Below, piece by piece: positions 1 through 7,527 of a stretch of DNA of 64,000 bases. Source of the DNA: Brachybacterium sp. YJGR34 (GTDB lineage: Bacteria > Actinomycetota > Actinomycetes > Actinomycetales > Dermabacteraceae); the NCBI RefSeq assembly GCF_003347015.1, contig NZ_PNFB01000010.1, forward strand, positions 1-64,000, given 5' to 3'. Every line of letters starts with the position of its first letter. Position 1 is the stretch's first letter. The notes beneath the pieces were generated by a model that searched no databases, had not been told where the DNA came from, and worked only from the letters and a program-made list of their open reading frames with translations. A program made the translations under genes and the position numbers.

Positions 1-26
1 GGGGCGGTGCCTGCGGGCACCGCCCC
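1..26. terminator. GC-rich hairpin, likely terminator of the gene left of the window
   Basis: Perfect 11-bp inverted repeat (1-11 and 16-26) with the 4-base loop TGCG. There is no T-run, as is common for terminators in high-GC actinobacteria. It sits before the ArsR promoter, so it most likely ends an upstream gene. Confidence 0.6.
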
Positions 27-70
27 TCCTCGCCGTCCGGGGTGGTCCTGACCACAGGAACACTTCGCTC

Positions 71-101
71 CTTGCGCAAGCGTCGAACCTCCGGGGAGAC
101 T
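71..101 (+). promoter_or_regulatory. Promoter and candidate ArsR operator
   Basis: A perfect 10-bp palindrome CTTGCGCAAG (71-80) overlaps a weak -35 (TTGCGC, 72-77). A -10-like GAGACT (96-101) lies 6 nt before the ATG at 108, suggesting a leaderless transcript. Binding over the -35 would allow autorepression by the ArsR protein. The operator role is inferred. Confidence 0.4.
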
Positions 102-107
102 GGCCGC

Positions 108-467
108 ATGACCGATGCGCCGCCCCCGGAGGCCCCCTCCCCCACGGCCCCGCAGCTGGCCGCGGCGGCGAACACCTTCGCCCTGCTCGCGAGCCCGGCC
201 CGGCTGCACCTGGTGCACCTGATGAGCACGGGCCGCTTCGACGTCGGCACGCTCGCCGAGAAGGTGGGGCTGGGCCTGCCCACCACCAGCCAGCATCTCG
301 CCAAGCTGCGCCTGGCCGGCATCGTCACCGCCCATCGCGAGGGCCGGCACAGCTACTACTCGGTCGAGGACCCCCACGTCCTCTCCCTCGTCGAGCAGAT
401 CTTCGAGCACATCGCCCCCGACGGCTCCCTCGCCCCGGACCCTCCCCTCAAGGACCACCGCGCATGA
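108..467 (+). CDS. ArsR/SmtB-family metal-sensing repressor
   Basis: 119-aa winged-helix repressor. The HTH is near residues 46-72 (recognition segment TTSQHLAKLRLAG), followed by a beta wing (HREGRHSYYSV). The last helix carries D88-x-H90 and H101, spaced as in the alpha-5 zinc site of CzrA/SmtB-type sensors, although the fourth ligand position is Pro104. This points to Zn, Co or Ni rather than arsenic, which needs a cysteine pair. It overlaps the CDF exporter by ATGA, so it is probably a metal-relieved repressor of that operon. Start ATG 108 is preferred over an in-frame upstream start because it lies 6 nt after a -10-like box. Confidence 0.85.
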   Translation: MTDAPPPEAPSPTAPQLAAAANTFALLASPARLHLVHLMSTGRFDVGTLAEKVGLGLPTTSQHLAKLRLAGIVTAHREGRHSYYSVEDPHVLSLVEQIFEHIAPDGSLAPDPPLKDHRA

Positions 468-1444
468 CCACCACCCCTGCCCCGCCCGCGAAGACGGACC
501 TGCGCCCGTACGCGTGGCTGTCGATCGTCGCCGCGATCGTCACCATCGCCCTGAAGACCGGCGCCTGGGTGATGACCGACTCGGTGGGCCTGCTCTCCGA
601 TGCCGCCGAATCGACCGTGAACCTGGTCGCCGCCGTCGTCGCCCTCATCGCCCTCACCGTCGCCGCCCGGCCCGCGACCGAGCGCTTCCTCTACGGCCGC
701 GCGAAGGCCGAGTACTTCTCCGCGGCGGTCGAGGGGATGATGATCTTCGTCGCCGCGGCGGTCATCCTGGTCACCGCGGTCGAGCGCTTCCTCAACCCGC
801 GGCCGCTCGAGAACCTCGGCATCGGTCTGGTGATCGTGGTGATCGCCTCGCTCGTCAACGGCGGCGTGGCCCTGGTCCTGCTGCGCGCCGGCAGGAGGCA
901 CAACTCCATCACGCTGCGGGCCGACGGCAAGCACCTCATGACCGACGTCGTCACCAGCGCCGGCGTGCTGGTGGGCGTGGGCCTGGTGGCGCTGACCGGC
1001 TGGGAGCGGCTGGACGCCCTGGTCGCCTTCGCCGTGGGCGTGAACATCATCGTCACCGGCATCGGCCTGCTCACCGAGTCCGTCTCCGGACTGCTGGACA
1101 AGGCCCTGCCGGACGAGGACCACGAGATCATCACCGAGGTGCTGCGCCGCCGCACCGACGGCACGATCACCTTCCACGGCCTGCAGACCCGCGAGGCCGG
1201 CCAGCAGAAGTACATGAACGTGCACGTCCTGGTGCCCGACGACTGGACGGTCAAGCACGGTCACGACTACATCGAGGACCTCGAGGACGAGCTGCGCCGC
1301 TGCCTGCCGGACCTCACCGTCCTGACCCATCTGGAGCCGATCTCCGACCCCGCCTCCTATGCGGACATCCCCGAGCAGCACGTCCCGATCCACGGCGACG
1401 ACCACGACCCGACGCGGCCGCCGTCGGGTCCGGCAGCCTCGTGA
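464..1444 (+). CDS. Cation diffusion facilitator (CDF) metal exporter
   Basis: 326-aa inner-membrane metal/proton antiporter. It has about six TM helices in residues 15-220 and a cytoplasmic C-terminal ferredoxin-like domain with several His/Asp (VKHGHDYIEDLEDELRR). TM2 holds the polar metal site LLSDAAES and TM5 the HxxxD motif in KHLMTDVVTS. It starts in an ATGA overlap with the ArsR gene, implying translational coupling and metal-induced efflux of Zn, Co, Cd, Mn or Fe. The His/Asp-rich tail (HVPIHGDDHDP) may bind metal. The exact metal cannot be read from the sequence. Confidence 0.9.
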   Translation: MTTTPAPPAKTDLRPYAWLSIVAAIVTIALKTGAWVMTDSVGLLSDAAESTVNLVAAVVALIALTVAARPATERFLYGRAKAEYFSAAVEGMMIFVAAAVILVTAVERFLNPRPLENLGIGLVIVVIASLVNGGVALVLLRAGRRHNSITLRADGKHLMTDVVTSAGVLVGVGLVALTGWERLDALVAFAVGVNIIVTGIGLLTESVSGLLDKALPDEDHEIITEVLRRRTDGTITFHGLQTREAGQQKYMNVHVLVPDDWTVKHGHDYIEDLEDELRRCLPDLTVLTHLEPISDPASYADIPEQHVPIHGDDHDPTRPPSGPAAS

Positions 1445-1553
1445 GCCGCCGGCCGGTAACGCCCGCACGCCCCGATCTCTTCCCGCCCGTCGGCCCTCGA
1501 TCGCGTGATCCTTCCCCGCCCCGCGGCCCTCTCCGAGGAGCCCCGCGCGTGGC

Positions 1554-1559
1554 TAGGCT
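1554..1559 (+). promoter_or_regulatory. -10 box TAGGCT, leaderless start
   Basis: TAGGCT followed by 6 nt and the ATG at 1566. The predicted transcription start falls on or next to the start codon and no Shine-Dalgarno is seen. Confidence 0.55.
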
Positions 1560-1565
1560 CGACTC

Positions 1566-2573
1566 ATGAGCACCCCGCACGTCCCCCTGTCGATCCTCGA
1601 TCTCGTCCCCCTCAGCGAAGGGCAGGACGCCCGTGAGGGGATCGAGAGCTCGATGCGGGCGGCGCAGGCCGCGGACCGCTCCGGATACCTCCGCTACTGG
1701 TACGCCGAGCACCACAACACCGAGTCCCTCGCCTCCAGCGCCACGAGCCTGCTGATCGACCGCGCCGCCTCCCTCACCGAGCGGATCCGCGTGGGCTCCG
1801 GCGGGATCATGCTGCCCAACCACTCCCCGCTCGCGGTCATCGAGCAGTTCGGCACCCTGGTCCGGTTCCACGGGGAGCGCATCGACCTGGGGCTCGGACG
1901 CGCCCCCGGCACCGACCAGTACACGGCGCAGCTGCTGGCCCGCACCTCCGCGGAGCCGGGCGCCTTCATCGCCGCCGTCGAGCAGATGCGCGACTGGTCC
2001 CGGGCCGAGCCCAGCGGGCAGCTGCCCATCCGCGCCGCCGTCGCCGAGGGCACCGAGGTGCCGATGTGGATCCTGGGCTCCACCACCAACGGGGCGCGCC
2101 TCGCCGCGCAGCTCGGGATGCCGTTCTCGGTCGCCTCCCACTTCGCGCCCTTCCAGTACCTCCAGGCGCTGCAGGTGTACCGGGAGACCTTCGACGCCGC
2201 CGGGAGCGAGGCCGCGCAGATCGAGCGACCGCACACCATGGTGGGCGTCAACGTCGTCGTCGCCCCCACCGACGCGGAGGCCGAGCACCTGTTCACCACC
2301 AACGTCCAGCAGTTCCTGGGCGTGGTGACCGGGCAGCGGATGAAGACCCAGCCGCCGCGGGATCTCGAGGGCCGCTACCCCGAGCACCTCATGCAGCAGG
2401 TCGAGCAGACCCTCTCGATCCGCGCCGTGGGCTCCCCGTCCACCGTGGTCTCGCAGCTCGAGGCGATCGTCGAGGCCACCGGGGCGGACGAGCTGATCCT
2501 CACCGCGAACTACTTCGATCCCGAGCACCGCATCCGCGGCATCGAGCTGCTGGCCGAGGCCTGGGGCGTCTGA
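1566..2573 (+). CDS. LLM-class flavin-dependent oxidoreductase (MsnO8-like)
   Basis: 335-aa luciferase-like TIM-barrel protein that would use reduced flavin on an unknown substrate. Typical segments are the N-terminal LSILDLVPLSEG, YWYAEHHNT, the GGIMLPNHSPL strand-loop and DLGLGRAPGTD. Length fits the MsnO8 subgroup. It is monocistronic with a leaderless-type promoter. Its 3' end overlaps the convergent EEP gene by 64 bp. The physiological substrate is unknown. Confidence 0.85.
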   Translation: MSTPHVPLSILDLVPLSEGQDAREGIESSMRAAQAADRSGYLRYWYAEHHNTESLASSATSLLIDRAASLTERIRVGSGGIMLPNHSPLAVIEQFGTLVRFHGERIDLGLGRAPGTDQYTAQLLARTSAEPGAFIAAVEQMRDWSRAEPSGQLPIRAAVAEGTEVPMWILGSTTNGARLAAQLGMPFSVASHFAPFQYLQALQVYRETFDAAGSEAAQIERPHTMVGVNVVVAPTDAEAEHLFTTNVQQFLGVVTGQRMKTQPPRDLEGRYPEHLMQQVEQTLSIRAVGSPSTVVSQLEAIVEATGADELILTANYFDPEHRIRGIELLAEAWGV

Positions 2574-3376
2574 CGCAGCCGCGCTGTGACGCTCGCGTGG
2601 TCGCTCGCCGCGCGCCCGTCGAGCGTCGGGACCTGCGCTGCGTACTGCTCGACGGCGAGGCCCCGGGAGAGGATCCAGTCGATCCGGACGCCGCCCGGCT
2701 CCGGCGGGCCGTAGTCGGGGAAGGTGCCGATGTCCTCCCCGGCGCGCGCGGCGGCGACGTCATGGGCGTCCTCGAGGCCGGTGCCGCGCAGCACCCGCCA
2801 CGGCGCGCTGTCGCCGCCGGCCGCGTTGAAATCTCCCAGGAGCACGACGGGCGCGCCGTCCGCGACCGCGCCGAGGCGCTCGGCCAGCAGCGCCGCACCC
2901 TCCGCGCGAGCGCGCTCGCCGGCGTGGTCGAGGTGCGTCACGGCGAGCACGAGCTCCTGCCCGCTCGCACGATCGAGCACCCGCGCCTGGACGGCGATGC
3001 GCGGGCAGTGCCCGTCCCAGCCGCGGGAGCCGATGAGGGCGGGCTGCTCGGAGAGCCAGAACTGCTCCCAGTCCAGCACCTCGAAGCGCTCGCGCCGCAG
3101 GAACAGCAGGTTGTGCTCACCGCGCCCGCCGCCGTCGCGGCCGATGCCCAGTCGCAGATGGGTGCCCTCCAGAACCTCGTCGAGGACAGGGATCTGGACC
3201 GGGAGCACCTCCTGGGTGCCGATGACGTCGGCATCGATCGCGCGCAGCAGGTGGGCGAGCACCGGAGCCCGCTGCTCCCAGTGGTCGGCCTCGCCGGGTC
3301 GAGTCTGCGGGCGGTGGCAGCGGATGTTCTGGGTGAGGACCGTGAGGGAGGGCGCAGAGGCGTCGAAGGGGCTCAT
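2510..3376 (-). CDS. Endonuclease/exonuclease/phosphatase (EEP) family protein
   Basis: 288-aa metal-dependent phosphoesterase fold shared by exonuclease III, DNase I and sphingomyelinase. Conserved elements in order are LTQNIRC, IGTQEV (metal Glu), THLDH, LGDFNA (catalytic Asp/Asn), DWILSRG and the closing SDHASV (catalytic His). No signal peptide is evident, so a cytoplasmic nuclease or phosphatase is likely. Start ATG 3376 is chosen over an in-frame ATG at 3394 because a -10-like CAGGAT (3383-3388) lies 6 nt before it. The last ~20 residues lie beyond the domain and are encoded antisense to the end of the LLM gene. Confidence 0.8.
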   Translation of the reverse strand: MSPFDASAPSLTVLTQNIRCHRPQTRPGEADHWEQRAPVLAHLLRAIDADVIGTQEVLPVQIPVLDEVLEGTHLRLGIGRDGGGRGEHNLLFLRRERFEVLDWEQFWLSEQPALIGSRGWDGHCPRIAVQARVLDRASGQELVLAVTHLDHAGERARAEGAALLAERLGAVADGAPVVLLGDFNAAGGDSAPWRVLRGTGLEDAHDVAAARAGEDIGTFPDYGPPEPGGVRIDWILSRGLAVEQYAAQVPTLDGRAASDHASVTARLRQTPQASASSSMPRMRCSGSK

Positions 3377-3456
3377 CGCTCCATCCTGGCCCATCGCGAA
3401 CGTCCCGACATGGCAACAGTTGTGGTCGGAGCGCGCGAGGGTCGCCGCGCCCGTCG

Positions 3457-3462
3457 CATACT
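3457..3462 (+). promoter_or_regulatory. -10-like box CATACT, leaderless start
   Basis: CATACT, 6 nt, then ATG 3469. It would drive the SAM hydrolase and the ECF transporter genes behind it. Confidence 0.4.
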
Positions 3463-3468
3463 GGCGGG

Positions 3469-4308
3469 ATGAATCCTCTGGTCCTGCAGTCCGATTTCGG
3501 CCTCGACGACGGCGCGGTGAGCGCGATGTACGGCGTCGCCGTCGGCGTCGACCCCGCGCTGCGCATCCACGATCTGACGCACAACATCCCGCCCTACGAC
3601 ATCTGGGAGGGGTCCTACCGGCTCGCCCAGGTGCTCACCTACTGGCCCGAGGGCACGGTCTTCGTCTCCGTGGTGGACCCCGGGGTGGGGTCGGACCGTC
3701 TGTCCGTCGTGGCCCGCACGAGGACCGGCCATTACGTGGTCACCCCGGACAACGGCACCCTCACCCATCTCGAGGACATCTTCGGCATCGCCGAGGTGCG
3801 GGAGATCGACGAGACGAGGAACCGCCGCCCCGGCTCCGAGGAGTCCTACACCTTCCACGGCCGGGACATCTACGCGTTCACCGGGGCCCGGCTCGCCTCC
3901 GGCGCCACCACCTTCGCGGACGTCGGCCGATCCCTGGACCCGGCGCAGCTGGTGCGACTCCCCGTCACGGCGCCGGCGCGCCGCGGTGACGCGGTCGAGG
4001 GCACCATCGACACCCTCGACGTGCGCTACGGCTCGCTGTGGACCTCGATCCCGCGCACCCTGTTCCGGGAGCTCGGCGTCGAGCGCGGCGACCGCGTGAC
4101 CGTGCGGGTGCGCCACCACGACACCGTGGTGCACGCCGCCCAGGTCACCTACGCCCACAGCTTCGCCGCCGTGGAGGTGGGCGAGTCCCTGCTCTACGTG
4201 AACTCCCTGGACCGCATGGCGATCGCCATCAACCGGGGTCACTACGCCCGCGCCTTCTCGCTCGGCACCGGAGCCTCCTGGCACGTGACCCTGGTCCCCG
4301 TGCGCTGA
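3469..4308 (+). CDS. SAM hydrolase (SAM hydroxide adenosyltransferase, DUF62)
   Basis: 279-aa member of the fluorinase/chlorinase/DUF62 superfamily, whose ordinary members split S-adenosylmethionine with water into adenosine and methionine. The family Asp-Arg-His triad is visible as D70 (VVDPGVG), R77 (GSDRLSV) and H130 (TFHGRDI). The substrate-binding N-terminus QSDFGLDDG is also typical. No feature marks it as a halogenase. It is followed 38 bp later by an ECF importer, suggesting that the imported compound and the enzyme belong to one salvage route. That route is inferred. Confidence 0.88.
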   Translation: MNPLVLQSDFGLDDGAVSAMYGVAVGVDPALRIHDLTHNIPPYDIWEGSYRLAQVLTYWPEGTVFVSVVDPGVGSDRLSVVARTRTGHYVVTPDNGTLTHLEDIFGIAEVREIDETRNRRPGSEESYTFHGRDIYAFTGARLASGATTFADVGRSLDPAQLVRLPVTAPARRGDAVEGTIDTLDVRYGSLWTSIPRTLFRELGVERGDRVTVRVRHHDTVVHAAQVTYAHSFAAVEVGESLLYVNSLDRMAIAINRGHYARAFSLGTGASWHVTLVPVR

Positions 4309-4346
4309 GAGCATCCCGAGCTCCCCTCCGACCCGAAGGACATCCC

Positions 4347-4901
4347 ATGACCCGCTCCCCCTCCGCGGTGACCCAGGTGGTCGCCATCGGCATCGGCGCC
4401 GCCCTCTTCTTCGTGCTGGGGCGCTTCGTCGCGATCCCGACGCCGGTCCCCAACACCTCGATCTCCATCCAGTACGCGATCCTCGCCGTGTTCGCCGTGC
4501 TCTACGGCCCGTGGGTCGGCGCCCTCGCCGGCTTCATCGGCCACCTGCTCATCGATGCCACCGGATACGGCATCTGGATCTCCTGGGAGCTCGCGTCCGG
4601 CGTGTTCGGCCTGGTGGTGGGACTGCTGCTGCTGAGGAACGCGATCGGCGACGGCGAGTTCACCCGGGCCACCGCGGCGCGGTTCTCGCTGGCCGTGGTG
4701 CTCGCCAATGCCGTGGCCTGGCTGCTGGTGGCCCCGCTGGGAGACCTCCTGATCTACTCCGAGCCGGCGAACAAGGTGTGGACGCAGGGCGCGCTCGCCT
4801 TCGTCTCCAACTCGATCACCGCCTGCGTGCTGGGCACCGTCATCCTCTCGGTCTACGCCCGCACCCGCACCAGGACCGGTTCGCTGAGCCACGACCGGTG
4901 A
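4347..4901 (+). CDS. ECF transporter S component, UPF0397 family
   Basis: 184-aa integral membrane substrate-binding subunit with about five or six TM helices. Landmarks are the N-terminal IGIGAALFFVLGRF, the conserved ISIQYAILAVFAVLYGP and GFIGHLLIDATGYG, and a WISWELASGVFGLVVG helix. These match UPF0397, which elsewhere pairs with double-ATPase and EcfT subunits. Start ATG 4347 follows a GAAGGA ribosome site. Its stop overlaps the ATPase start (GTGA). The ligand is not known with certainty; the SAM hydrolase upstream suggests a SAM- or adenosine-related molecule. Confidence 0.85.
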   Translation: MTRSPSAVTQVVAIGIGAALFFVLGRFVAIPTPVPNTSISIQYAILAVFAVLYGPWVGALAGFIGHLLIDATGYGIWISWELASGVFGLVVGLLLLRNAIGDGEFTRATAARFSLAVVLANAVAWLLVAPLGDLLIYSEPANKVWTQGALAFVSNSITACVLGTVILSVYARTRTRTGSLSHDR

Positions 4902-6682
4902 GCGCGGCGAGCACCGGCGCCGAGGGGGCGGACGACCGCGGGGAGGTGCTGATCGAGCTCGCGGGGTACTCCTTCCAGTACCGCGCCCAGTCCGAGCCGA
5001 CCCTCCGCGACATCGACCTCACGGTGCGCCGCGGGGAGAAGATCGCCGTCGTCGGCGCCTCCGGCTCCGGCAAGTCCACGCTGATCAGCGCCATCAACGG
5101 GCTCATCCCCCACCGACATCGCGGCACCGCCGAGGGGCTGGTGCGAGTGCTCGGGAAGGACCCCGCGGCCGTGCCCCTGGTGGAGACCGCCTCGGGAGTC
5201 GGCACCGTGCTGCAGGACAGCAACAGCCAGTTCGTCGGCCTCACCGTCGCCGAGGACATCGCCTTCAGCCTCGAGAACCAGGAGGTCCCCCGGGACCGGA
5301 TGCCGCCGCAGATCGACCGGGCCGCGGAGCTCGCGGGGATCGGGGACCGCCTGGCGGAGTCGCCGCAGCGCCTCTCCGGCGGGCAGAAGCAGCGCGTGGC
5401 GGTCGCCGGGGTGCTGGTGGACGACGTCGAGGTGCTGCTCTTCGACGAGCCGCTGGCGAACCTCGATCCCGCCACGGGGCGACGGGCCGTCGAGCTGATC
5501 GACGATCTGCACCGCGAGCACGGCAGGACGATCGTGATCGTCGAGCACCGCCTCGAGGACGTCCTGCACCGCGGGGTCGATCGGATCGTCCTCATGGCCG
5601 AGGGGCGCATCGTCGCCGACGCCCCGCCCGACGAGATCCTCGCCTCGGGGGTGCTCGAGGAGCACGGCATCCGCCCGCCCCTCCACGTGGCCGCCCTGCG
5701 CTACGCCGGGACGCCCGTCACCGCCTGCCAGCATCCCGCCCGCGGCACGGACATCGCGCTGTCCGAGGAGCAGATCGCCGCGGTGCGCACCTGGGTGGCC
5801 GACGGGCGCCTGGACCCGCGCCCGGGGACCTCCCACACTGTCGACGGAGCGGCCACCGCCCTGGATCTGCGCGACGTGCGCTGCGAGATCCCCGTCGGCC
5901 CCGAGCGCAGCGCCGTCGTGCTGCACGGCCTCACCGCCCGCGTCCGGCGCGGCGAGATGATCGGCGTGCTCGGCTCCAACGGCGCCGGGAAGTCGACCCT
6001 CGCCCGCGTGATCTGCGGCTTCGAGGAGCTCACCGGCGGGCAGCTGCGGATCGGGGTGGCCGATGCGAGCTCCTGGAGCCTCGCCGAGCGGGGCGAGCAC
6101 GTGGGCTTCGTGCTGCAGGAGCCGGGCCAGATGATCTCCCAGCCCCTCGTGACGGACGAGATCGCCCTGGGCCTGCGCGCGCGGGGCCTGCCCGAGGAGG
6201 AGATCGCCGCGCGGATCACGACGGTCGTCGAGGCCTGCGGGCTGAGCGCCTTCCGCTCCTGGCCCGTCTCCGCCCTCAGCCATGGACAGCGCAAGCGCGT
6301 GACCATCGCCTCCGTGCTCGCGCTGGACCCGGAGGTGCTGATCCTCGACGAGCCCACCGCCGGCCAGGACTACGCGCACTACACCGAGTTCATGGATTTC
6401 CTGCGCTCCCTGAACGAAACGGGCACCACCGTCCTGCTCATCACCCACGACATGCACCTCGCCCTCGAGCACACCGATCGGGTCCTGGTCCTGTCCGCGG
6501 GCGAGCTGCTGGCGGACGCGGATCCCGCCGTGGTGCTCACCGATCCGGAGCTGGCACGGCGCGCGGATCTCGTGACGACGGGCCTGCACGATCTGGCGCA
6601 GCGCTGCGGCCTGGCCGAGCCCGACGCCCTCGTCCACCGCTTCGTCGCCGTGGACCGCGCCAGCCGGGAGGAGCGTCGATGA
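4898..6682 (+). CDS. ECF transporter energy-coupling ATPase, fused double ABC domain
   Basis: 594-aa protein with two ABC ATPase domains in tandem, equivalent to EcfA plus EcfA'. Domain 1 has Walker A GASGSGKST, signature LSGGQKQR and Walker B VLLFDEPLANLDP. Domain 2 has GSNGAGKST, LSHGQRKR and VLILDEPTAG. A linker of about 50 residues separates them. The GTG start at 4898 overlaps the S-component stop and the 3' end overlaps the EcfT start, so S-A-T translation is coupled. The signature Ser/Gly swap in domain 2 (SHGQ) is ordinary for this family. Confidence 0.92.
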   Translation: MSAASTGAEGADDRGEVLIELAGYSFQYRAQSEPTLRDIDLTVRRGEKIAVVGASGSGKSTLISAINGLIPHRHRGTAEGLVRVLGKDPAAVPLVETASGVGTVLQDSNSQFVGLTVAEDIAFSLENQEVPRDRMPPQIDRAAELAGIGDRLAESPQRLSGGQKQRVAVAGVLVDDVEVLLFDEPLANLDPATGRRAVELIDDLHREHGRTIVIVEHRLEDVLHRGVDRIVLMAEGRIVADAPPDEILASGVLEEHGIRPPLHVAALRYAGTPVTACQHPARGTDIALSEEQIAAVRTWVADGRLDPRPGTSHTVDGAATALDLRDVRCEIPVGPERSAVVLHGLTARVRRGEMIGVLGSNGAGKSTLARVICGFEELTGGQLRIGVADASSWSLAERGEHVGFVLQEPGQMISQPLVTDEIALGLRARGLPEEEIAARITTVVEACGLSAFRSWPVSALSHGQRKRVTIASVLALDPEVLILDEPTAGQDYAHYTEFMDFLRSLNETGTTVLLITHDMHLALEHTDRVLVLSAGELLADADPAVVLTDPELARRADLVTTGLHDLAQRCGLAEPDALVHRFVAVDRASREERR

Positions 6683-7509
6683 CCACTCCGGTGCTGGGAT
6701 ACATCGACCGTCGCGGACCCCTCCACGCCCTGTCCGGGGTCTCCAAGCTGGTGCTCGCCCTGGGCGTGGTGCTCGGGGCGATGCTCGGCTTCGACGTCCG
6801 CTATCTCGCGGTCGTGGCGGCCGGTTCGATCGTCCTGTGGGGCGTCTCCCGGGTGCGGGTGCGGGACCTGGCGGTGGTGATCTGGCTCATCGCGATCTTC
6901 ATGACCCTCAACAACATCGGGATCTTCCTGTTCGCGCCGGGCTACGGGACCGAGCTGTTCGGCACCCGGCACGTCCTGGTGGACGGCCCGTGGCGCTGGG
7001 ACCTCACGAGCGAGCAGCTCTTCTACCAGCTCGCCGTCACCCTGAAGTACGTCGCGGTGCTCCCCTCCGTGCTGCTGTTCGTGGCGACCACCCGCCCCCC
7101 GGAGTTCGCCTCCTCGCTGGCTCGGATCGGGGTGCCGTACCGGATCGCGTACTCCGTCTCGCTGGCGCTGCGGTACATCCCCGACGTGCAGCGGGAGTTC
7201 CGCACCATCTCCCAGGCGCAGCAGGCGAGAGGGCTGGACACCACCCGCGGGGCGGGACTGCGCACGCGCCTGCGCAACCTCACCTCGGTGCTGATGCCGC
7301 TGCTGCTGGGCACCTTCGACCGCATCGAGTCGATCTCCTCGGCGATGGAGCTGCGCGGCTTCGGGCGCGGGCGGCGGCGCACCTGGCTGGTGAGCACACC
7401 GCTGCGCACGCCCGACGTGCTCCTCATGGTCGTCGCGGCGGTGCTGGTCGCGGTGCCGGCCGTGCTGCTGGTCGTCAACGGGGGACGGTTCTGGAACCCG
7501 TTCGTGTAG
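6679..7509 (+). CDS. ECF transporter T component (EcfT)
   Basis: 276-aa transmembrane scaffold with about five helices. The two coupling-helix Ala-Arg-Gly type motifs are seen as QQARGLDT and ELRGFGRG; they dock onto the two ATPase domains. ATG 6679 overlaps the ATPase stop (ATGA). It completes a dedicated group I-style ECF importer. The gene converges on the TRAP genes with only 18 bp between stops. Confidence 0.92.
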   Translation: MTTPVLGYIDRRGPLHALSGVSKLVLALGVVLGAMLGFDVRYLAVVAAGSIVLWGVSRVRVRDLAVVIWLIAIFMTLNNIGIFLFAPGYGTELFGTRHVLVDGPWRWDLTSEQLFYQLAVTLKYVAVLPSVLLFVATTRPPEFASSLARIGVPYRIAYSVSLALRYIPDVQREFRTISQAQQARGLDTTRGAGLRTRLRNLTSVLMPLLLGTFDRIESISSAMELRGFGRGRRRTWLVSTPLRTPDVLLMVVAAVLVAVPAVLLVVNGGRFWNPFV

Positions 7510-7527
7510 CGGGCGGGCCCGCCGGGA

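Noticed and set aside
3469..4308. Fluorinase or chlorinase
   Set aside because: The sequence has the Asp-Arg-His triad of the hydrolase branch and no halogenation gene context.
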